Assembly: GCA_964409675.1 (NCBI GenBank)
Contig: CAYPEF010000028.1
Span: forward strand, 1-19,350
Length of the DNA: 19,350 nt
From: CAYMDD01 sp964409675
Lineage (GTDB): Bacteria; Pseudomonadota; Alphaproteobacteria; Rickettsiales; SXRF01
Direction of reading: 5' to 3'
Below, piece after piece: positions 14,161-19,350 of the stretch; position 1 is the first letter of the stretch; each line of letters begins with the position of its first letter. Position numbers and translations under genes: made by a program. Below the pieces are notes generated by a model. The model saw only the letters and a program-made list of their open reading frames with translations, was not told the DNA's origin and did not search any database.

Positions 14161-15731
14161 ACGCCGCCGCGCATCCCGAGACGAACGGGGTGAACCCGTG
14201 GCTGGTGGCGTTTGTGGTAAGCATCGCCACTTTCATGGAAGTGCTGGATACCACTATCACTAACGTATCGCTGTCGCACATCGCCGGAGAATTGGGTGCA
14301 AGTCCGGAGGAAAGCACCTGGGTGCTCACCTCCTACCTGGTCTCCAACGGTATCGTGCTGCCGCTCTCGGGCTGGCTTTCCAACGTGTTCGGGCGCAAGC
14401 GCTATTTCATGATGTGCATTGTTGCCTTTTCCGCTGCGTCGTTCGCGTGCGGGGCGGCGACGTCGCTTGGCATGCTGATCGTCTTCCGGTTGATTCAGGG
14501 GCTGGCGGGCGGCGGGCTACAGCCGACGCAGCAGGCGATTATTCTCGATGCGTTTCCGCCGGAAAAGCGGGCGGTGGTGTTCAGCATCACCGGCATCACC
14601 ATGATCGTGGCCCCGATTATCGGGCCGACGCTGGGCGGCTTCATCACCGATAATTTCAGCTGGCGCTGGGTGTTTTTCATCAACGTGCCGGTGGGCATAA
14701 TTGCGTTCCTGTTGGTAGGCAGGCTTGTGCATGACCCCAAGCACGCGGTGGCGCGCGGGTTCGGCTCCATCGATTATATTGGCCTTGGGTTGATTGCGCT
14801 GGGGCTGGGCTTATTGCAGATCATGCTGGACAAGGGCACGCAGGAAGACTGGTTTGGCAGTGATTTCATTCTCACCGTGTTTGTATTGAGCATGGTGAGC
14901 CTGATTTCTGCCATCTTATGGCTGCTGCGGCAGAAGGAGCCGATTGTCGATCTGCGCCTGCTGACAAGCCCTTCATTCGGCATCGGCTGCGTGCTGGTCT
15001 TTACCACCGGCTTCGTGCTCTACAGCACCAGCGCCCTGCTGCCACTGATGGTGCAGGCGGAATATGGCTATAACGCCACGCTGGCCGGGCTGGTGCTTTC
15101 GCCAGGCGGCATGGCCGTGGTGGTGCTGATGCCGCTGGTGGGAAAACTCACCGGGAAAGTGCCGCTGAAATATTTGATCGTCATCGGATTCACACTTACC
15201 TCCATCGGCACCTGGATGATGGCGCATATCACTCCGCAGGTGGATTACCGGACGTTCGTGTTCATGCGCATCGTGCAGGTGGCGGGGCTGCCGTTTTTGT
15301 TCATCCCCATCAGCACGCTGGCCTATTCCGGCATCTCGAAGGAGAAAAACAACAAGGCTTCGGCGCTCTATGCCTTATTCCGCAATCTTGGCGGCAGTAT
15401 CGGCATTGCGCTGGCGGCGGCGTATTATACGCATCACCACCAGATACGGCATTTCCAACTTGCTGAAAACATGGACCCGGCCAGCCCTGTCTACCAGACG
15501 CATATCGGCCAGTTGGAGCGTCAATTCCTGTCGCTCGGCAGTTCAGCGCTTGATGCTGCGCAGCAAGCGGTGGGGCACATCTATTCCGAGTTGCTGCACC
15601 AATCGGCGATTTTAGCCTATCAGGATACGTTTCGCATCATGGCGATGGTTACGGGGATATTTGCTGTTGTCCTGCTCTTATCACCGCTGAAAAAACCATC
15701 CGCTCCTACTGCCGCCGTAGCGGCGCACTGA
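14157..15731 (+). CDS. emrB: EmrB-type DHA2 multidrug efflux transporter (MFS, 14 TMS)
   Basis: A proton-driven inner-membrane exporter that works with EmrA. The 524 residues match the 14-helix DHA2 family. Motifs include the first helix with ATFMEVLDTTITNVSL, the TWVLTSYLVSNGIVLPLSGWLSN loop, FGRKR after helix 2, LAGGGLQPTQQ at 116-124, and antiporter motif C as GPTLGGFITD starting at 156, followed by WRWVFFINVPVG. The late helices with NLGGSIGIALAAAYYT are also typical. The C-terminus is short and Ala-rich. It overlaps emrA by four bases (ATGA), so the two are translated together. A hairpin with a T-rich flank follows 22 bases after the stop. No local regulator gene such as emrR is present. 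Confidence 0.94.
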   Translation: MNAAAHPETNGVNPWLVAFVVSIATFMEVLDTTITNVSLSHIAGELGASPEESTWVLTSYLVSNGIVLPLSGWLSNVFGRKRYFMMCIVAFSAASFACGAATSLGMLIVFRLIQGLAGGGLQPTQQAIILDAFPPEKRAVVFSITGITMIVAPIIGPTLGGFITDNFSWRWVFFINVPVGIIAFLLVGRLVHDPKHAVARGFGSIDYIGLGLIALGLGLLQIMLDKGTQEDWFGSDFILTVFVLSMVSLISAILWLLRQKEPIVDLRLLTSPSFGIGCVLVFTTGFVLYSTSALLPLMVQAEYGYNATLAGLVLSPGGMAVVVLMPLVGKLTGKVPLKYLIVIGFTLTSIGTWMMAHITPQVDYRTFVFMRIVQVAGLPFLFIPISTLAYSGISKEKNNKASALYALFRNLGGSIGIALAAAYYTHHHQIRHFQLAENMDPASPVYQTHIGQLERQFLSLGSSALDAAQQAVGHIYSELLHQSAILAYQDTFRIMAMVTGIFAVVLLLSPLKKPSAPTAAVAAH

Positions 15732-15752
15732 GCCTGTCACTAAAAATATTCC

Positions 15753-15786
15753 ACCGTCATTGCGAGCGCAGCGAAGCAATGATGGT
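15753..15786. repeat. REP-like hairpin downstream of emrB
   Basis: ACCGTCATTGC at 15753-15763 pairs with GCAATGATGGT at 15776-15786 (11 pairs, one G-T), around GAGCGCAGCGAA. The 'GTCATTGCGAGCG...AAGCAAT' wording matches widespread REP-like bacterial intergenic hairpins. It is followed by TTGTTTAAAT, so it may also act as an emrAB terminator. The remaining bases to ndh hold only AT-rich sequence and the AAGGA ribosome binding site. Confidence 0.75.
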
Positions 15787-15884
15787 TTGTTTAAATACTT
15801 ATACGCTGCGTAAACCAAGCTTTCGCTATTGCCACTGAATTATATTTTCCTGTAAGACGGTTATAAAAGTCGCAAGGAAAAAAC

Positions 15885-17162
15885 ATGCAGGATAGAAACG
15901 ACGGGAAACCGCGCATCGTCATCATCGGGGCCGGGTTCGCCGGGTTGTTTTGCGCGAAGGGGTTGGCGAAGCAGAACGCGCATATTACTTTGATCGACCG
16001 GCAGAACCACCATCTGTTTCAGCCGCTGCTGTACCAGGTGGCGGCCGGCTTCCTTGGCATCAACGACGTGGCGCTGCCCATCCGCAGCCTGTTTCCCGCC
16101 AAAGGCAATGTGGATGTGGTGATGGAGGAGGTAACGGGCGTTGATACCAAGCAGCGCATCGTGCAGACCGGCATTCATCAATATCCGTATGATTATTTGC
16201 TGATCGCCACCGGCGCGCGCTATCATTTCTTCGGCAACGACCAGTGGGCGCCGCATGTGTGGGTGCTGAAGACGCTCTCGGACGCCATTGCCTTGCGCCA
16301 GCGCATCCTCACCACCTTCGAAAAGGCCGAGCTGGAAACTGATGAGCGCAAGCGCAAGGCGCTGCTGACCTATGTGGTGATCGGCGGCGGGCCGACCGGC
16401 GTGGAAATGGCCGGAGCGATTGCCGACGTGATCAACTACGCGCTGGAGCGCGAGTTCCGCCGCATCAAGGTTAGCGACACCCGCATCGTGCTGCTGGAGG
16501 CAGCGCCGCGCATCCTTGGCGGCATGCCGGAGAAGCTTTCCGAATATGCGCAGAAGGAGCTTGAGGAAAAGGGCGTGCAGGTGCTGTGCGGCGGAGCGGT
16601 GCGCAACATCAGCGAAGGGCGCGTGACCACGGCGGAGGAGCATATCGAAAGCGAAACCATCCTCTGGGCGGCGGGGGTGAAGGCGGTGCCGGTCTCCAAC
16701 TGGATCGGCGTGGAGAGCGACCGGCGCGGTGCTATTCCCGTGCGCCCGGATTTATCGGTGGAAGGCATGCCGAACGTGTTCGTGGCCGGCGATGCCGCTA
16801 CCTGCATGCAGGGCGACAAGCCGCTGCCCGCGCTTGCCTCGGTGGCCAAGCAACAGGGAAAATACATGGCAAAGCTGCTGCGCGCGCGCGTGCAGGGCAA
16901 GGAATACTCTAAGCCGTTCCGCTACCATGATCTCGGCACCATGGCCACCATCGGCCGCAATTCCGCCATCGCGGATTTCAACGGCATGACGTTCAGGGGC
17001 TGGAGCGCCTGGATGCTGTGGGGTTTCGTGCATATCTATTTCCTCACGGGTTTTCGCAACCGCGTGACGGTGTTTTTCACCTGGGTATGGACCTACCTTA
17101 CCTACGGCATGGGCGCGCGCATTATCCTGCGCACGGGGCTGAAAGAGAAGCCGTGGACGTAA
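15885..17162 (+). CDS. ndh: Type II NADH:quinone oxidoreductase
   Basis: A single-subunit flavoprotein on the cytoplasmic face of the inner membrane that passes electrons from NADH to quinone without pumping protons. The 425 residues have the FAD-binding dinucleotide fold at the N-terminus (IIGAGFAG, GAGFAG at 15-20). NHHLFQPLLYQVAAG follows, typical of NDH-2, then the NADH-binding fold (VIGGGPTGVEMAG, glycines from 167). The second FAD motif is VAGDAA with Asp 303, then SVAKQQGKYMA. The C-terminal part (WSAWMLWGFVHIYFLTGFRNR and WVWTYLTYGMGARII) is aromatic and hydrophobic and would bind the membrane and quinone. AAGGA six bases before the ATG is a good ribosome binding site. It appears to be monocistronic and is convergent with kup. 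Confidence 0.94.
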   Translation: MQDRNDGKPRIVIIGAGFAGLFCAKGLAKQNAHITLIDRQNHHLFQPLLYQVAAGFLGINDVALPIRSLFPAKGNVDVVMEEVTGVDTKQRIVQTGIHQYPYDYLLIATGARYHFFGNDQWAPHVWVLKTLSDAIALRQRILTTFEKAELETDERKRKALLTYVVIGGGPTGVEMAGAIADVINYALEREFRRIKVSDTRIVLLEAAPRILGGMPEKLSEYAQKELEEKGVQVLCGGAVRNISEGRVTTAEEHIESETILWAAGVKAVPVSNWIGVESDRRGAIPVRPDLSVEGMPNVFVAGDAATCMQGDKPLPALASVAKQQGKYMAKLLRARVQGKEYSKPFRYHDLGTMATIGRNSAIADFNGMTFRGWSAWMLWGFVHIYFLTGFRNRVTVFFTWVWTYLTYGMGARIILRTGLKEKPWT

Positions 17163-17166
17163 TTTA

Positions 17167-17334
17167 CCTCTCCCTTGAGGGGAGAAAGTTGCATTTGCTT
17201 AGCACTTTAGTGCTTGAGCCAAATGCTGGGTGAGGGTGACAGCGGTTCCGGCTCAATCGATAAGCCTTTCACCCCACCAAGCAATCCTAGGCGCAAGCGC
17301 TAAGGATTGCTATCCTCCCCCTTCCCGGGGGAGG
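17167..17334. repeat. Composite multi-hairpin element between ndh and kup
   Basis: Almost all of the 176-base gap between these convergent genes can pair. A nested hairpin has GCATTTG at 17191-17197 with CAAATGC at 17220-17226, enclosing AGCAC/GTGCT. GGTGAGGGTGA starting near 17229 pairs with TCACCCCACC ending at 17278, with one bulged A. AGCAATCCT at 17280-17288 pairs with AGGATTGCT at 17303-17311. CCTCCCCC at 17314-17321 pairs with GGGGGAGG at 17327-17334. The opening CCTCTCCC at 17167-17174 could instead pair with the closing GGGGGAGG, making a multi-arm structure. It is unrelated in sequence to the cloverleaf element and probably forms the 3' ends of both transcripts. Confidence 0.75.
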
Positions 17335-17338
17335 GGAA

Positions 17339-19210
17339 TCATACCGTCATCTGCACGCCAAGCTCCACCACGCGGCTGAGTGGCAGGTGGAAATAATCCG
17401 CCGCGTCGCTTGCGTTATTCGCCATGGCGATGAAAACGTGGTCCTGCCAGAGCGGCATGCCGAATTTCGCCGAGGGCACGATATTGCGGCGGGAAATGAA
17501 GAACGAGGCGCGCATGATATCCAGCTCGATGTTGAAATATTTCAGCCGCCGCAGGGCGCGGATGACGTTGGGCGGCTCCATATAGCCGTAGCAGAGGTGC
17601 AGGCGGGTGAAATCGTCGCTGATCGGCTCTACCCGCAGGCGCTCCTCATCTGTAATATAAGGCTGGTTGGCGTAGTGCAGGGTGAGCAGGTAATTATGCC
17701 CATGCAGAACATGGTTGTGCTTGAGGTTCTGCACCAGCGCCGACGGGGCATAGTCGGTGTTGCTGGTGAAATACAGCGCCGTTCCCTCCACCCGCGTGAT
17801 ACTGCGCTGCTTCACGTCGGCCAGTAACCGTTCCATGGAGTTATTCGGGTCATGTGCCTGCTCCAGCAGCGAGCGGTTGCCTTTCACCCATATATACATA
17901 AGCAAAATCAGGCAGATCGAAATCAGTATTGGGATAAAGCCGCCGGCCAGAAGCTTGGTCATGTTGGCGCTTAGGAAGGTGAGGTCGATTATCAACAGGG
18001 GCAGGGCGATGGCCAGCGCCAGCGGCAGCGGCCAGCGCCAGCATTGGCGCATTACCACGAAGGCGAGCAGGGCGGTAATGACCATAGTGCCGGTGACGGC
18101 GATGCCGTAGGCGGCGGCAAGCGCGCTGGAGGAGCGGAAGAACTCAATTAGTCCGATCACGCCGAGCAATAATAGCCAATTAACACGCGGAATATATATC
18201 TGTCCGGCCTGATGGGCGGAAGTGTACCTGATCAGCATGCGCGGCATCAGCCCCAGTTGCACGGCCTGGTGTGTGAGCGAAAACGCGCCGGTAATCACCG
18301 CCTGACTGGCGATGACGGTAGCGATGGTGGCAAGGATTACCATCGGCGCCAGCGCCCATTCGGGGTAAAGCATGAAGAACACGTTCTCCGCTGCTTCCGG
18401 GTGCGCCAGCACCAGCGCCGCCTGCCCGAAATAGTTGAGGATCAGCGCCGGCATTACTAGAGAAAACCACGCCAGCCGGATCGGCTTCTTGCCGAAATGG
18501 CCGAGATCGGCATAAAGCGCCTCCGCGCCGGTGACCGCCAGGAATACAGAGCCCAGCGCAATCAGGCTTGCCATGCCGTGATGGGTGAGGAAATAGAGCG
18601 CGTGATACGGGTTCACCGCCTTCCACACCTGCGGTGAATCGGCAAGGTGAATGATGCCCCCGGCGGCCAACGCCACGAACCATAGCGCCATGATGGGGCC
18701 AAAAAATTTCGAGACATGCTCGGTGCCGTGGAACTGCACGGCGAATAGCAAACCCATGATGACCAGCGCAATCGGCACCACGTAAGGTTGCAGCGTTTCT
18801 GTCACCAGCTTCACGCCCTCCACAGCGGAGAGCACCGAGATGGCGGGGGTGATGACCGCATCGCCGTAAAACAGCGAGGCGCCGGCCATACCTAGCATCA
18901 TTACCCATTTGGTTCTGCCGCCGGTGGCATCCTGCGCGAGCGCCATCAGAGAGAGAATGCCACCTTCGCCGTGATTGTCGGCGCGCAGCAGCAGCAGCAC
19001 ATATTTTAAAGTTACAACCACGATTAGCGTCCACAGAATCAGCGAGAGCAGGCCGATAACCATCTCCGGAGCCAGCGTGCCGCTGATGCGGGCGGCTTCC
19101 GCCAGCGATTCACGAAAGGCATAAAGCGGGCTGGTGCCGATATCGCCGTACACCACGCCGATAGAGCCAAGGGTTAAACCGATCAGCTTATGCCGGGAGG
19201 CGGTGTTCAT
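17339..19210 (-). CDS. kup: Kup-type low-affinity potassium uptake transporter
   Basis: An inner-membrane potassium:proton symporter of the KUP/HAK/KT family. From ATG 19210 it has 623 residues, a normal family length. The N-terminus carries the hallmark GVVYGDIGTSPLYAFRE (about residues 18-34). About 12 membrane helices follow, with the family stretches DNHGEGGILSLMAL, GDAVITPAISVLSAVEG and ASQAVITGAFSLTHQAVQLG. The last 150 or so residues form a soluble cytoplasmic domain ending in RVVELGVQMTV. The in-frame TTG at 19216 would add only two residues; GGAG ten bases before ATG 19210 favours the ATG. Copy B of the cloverleaf element lies directly upstream, so the promoter is within or beyond it. 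Confidence 0.95.
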   Translation of the reverse strand: MNTASRHKLIGLTLGSIGVVYGDIGTSPLYAFRESLAEAARISGTLAPEMVIGLLSLILWTLIVVVTLKYVLLLLRADNHGEGGILSLMALAQDATGGRTKWVMMLGMAGASLFYGDAVITPAISVLSAVEGVKLVTETLQPYVVPIALVIMGLLFAVQFHGTEHVSKFFGPIMALWFVALAAGGIIHLADSPQVWKAVNPYHALYFLTHHGMASLIALGSVFLAVTGAEALYADLGHFGKKPIRLAWFSLVMPALILNYFGQAALVLAHPEAAENVFFMLYPEWALAPMVILATIATVIASQAVITGAFSLTHQAVQLGLMPRMLIRYTSAHQAGQIYIPRVNWLLLLGVIGLIEFFRSSSALAAAYGIAVTGTMVITALLAFVVMRQCWRWPLPLALAIALPLLIIDLTFLSANMTKLLAGGFIPILISICLILLMYIWVKGNRSLLEQAHDPNNSMERLLADVKQRSITRVEGTALYFTSNTDYAPSALVQNLKHNHVLHGHNYLLTLHYANQPYITDEERLRVEPISDDFTRLHLCYGYMEPPNVIRALRRLKYFNIELDIMRASFFISRRNIVPSAKFGMPLWQDHVFIAMANNASDAADYFHLPLSRVVELGVQMTV

Positions 19211-19245
19211 AATCAAATAGCTCCATGTAAGGTGACAGGTCTTTC

Positions 19246-19350
19246 CCGTCGTCCTCGGCGATGCGTAGCATCGTCCGGGGATCCATCTCTCCGCCTGCGC
19301 CCGCTGAGAGATAGGTCCCCGGACGGCCCTGCGGGCCGCCGAGGACGACG
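19246..19350. repeat. Cloverleaf-forming palindromic element, copy B (cut by window end)
   Basis: This has the same outer arm as copy A (CCGTCGTCCTCGG, 19246-19258); its partner starts at 19339 and loses its last base at the window edge. The left hairpin CGATGC-GTA-GCATCG at 19259-19273 is identical to copy A. The central stem at 19275-19290 and 19307-19322 is 16 positions long with one wobble and one mismatch, and its distal part differs from copy A. The right hairpin, CGGCCC-TGC-GGGCCG at 19324-19338, replaces copy A's CGCC-TTC-GGCG. It lies 36 bases upstream of the kup start. Confidence 0.85.

Overview
The window most likely comes from an alphaproteobacterium, probably uncharacterised, with a moderately GC-rich genome. 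The evidence is a eukaryote-like (type 2) isoleucyl-tRNA synthetase with an HYGH signature, a tamA-tamB pair, a small 'CAEYG...C' lipoprotein of a kind common in that class, and palindromic intergenic repeats. This is reading by eye; no database search was possible, so genus-level placement is not attempted.

Layout. 1-1383 (-): N-terminal part of ileS, running off the left edge. 1688-1972 (+): small lipoprotein, convergent with 2003-2380 (-), a small secreted low-complexity protein of unknown function. 2505-3908 (+): Sad/YneI-type succinate-semialdehyde dehydrogenase. 3994-5778 and 5778-9545 (+): tamA and tamB with a one-base stop/start overlap. 9551-9658: a palindromic element that can fold as a cloverleaf. 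12806-9671 (-): a curli (functional amyloid) locus in the order major curlin (csgA-like), strong terminator, split-repeat minor curlin (csgB-like), csgF, csgG. No csgE or csgD is present in the window. 12807-13122: AT-rich divergent regulatory region. 13123-15731 (+): emrAB-type efflux pair with a perfect -10 box and two inverted repeats upstream. 15885-17162 (+): type II NADH dehydrogenase. 19210-17339 (-): kup potassium transporter. 19246-19350: second copy of the cloverleaf element, cut by the window end.

How the genes work together. Much of the window concerns the envelope. TamAB links the inner and outer membrane for outer-membrane assembly or lipid transport. CsgG/CsgF would export and anchor the two curlins as extracellular fibres. 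EmrAB needs an outer-membrane partner that is not in the window. Ndh and Kup are housekeeping respiratory and ion-transport proteins with no operon link to the rest.

Most notable points: two copies of a four-way-junction repeat whose arms differ in sequence but keep pairing; a very acidic major curlin whose central repeats have lost the canonical glutamines; a minor curlin with a charged insert splitting its repeats; CsgG with a roughly 100-residue Ala/Pro-rich tail and an altered constriction segment; and an emrA start that lacks a ribosome binding site but overlaps the stop of a seven-codon leader ORF lying just at the predicted transcription start.
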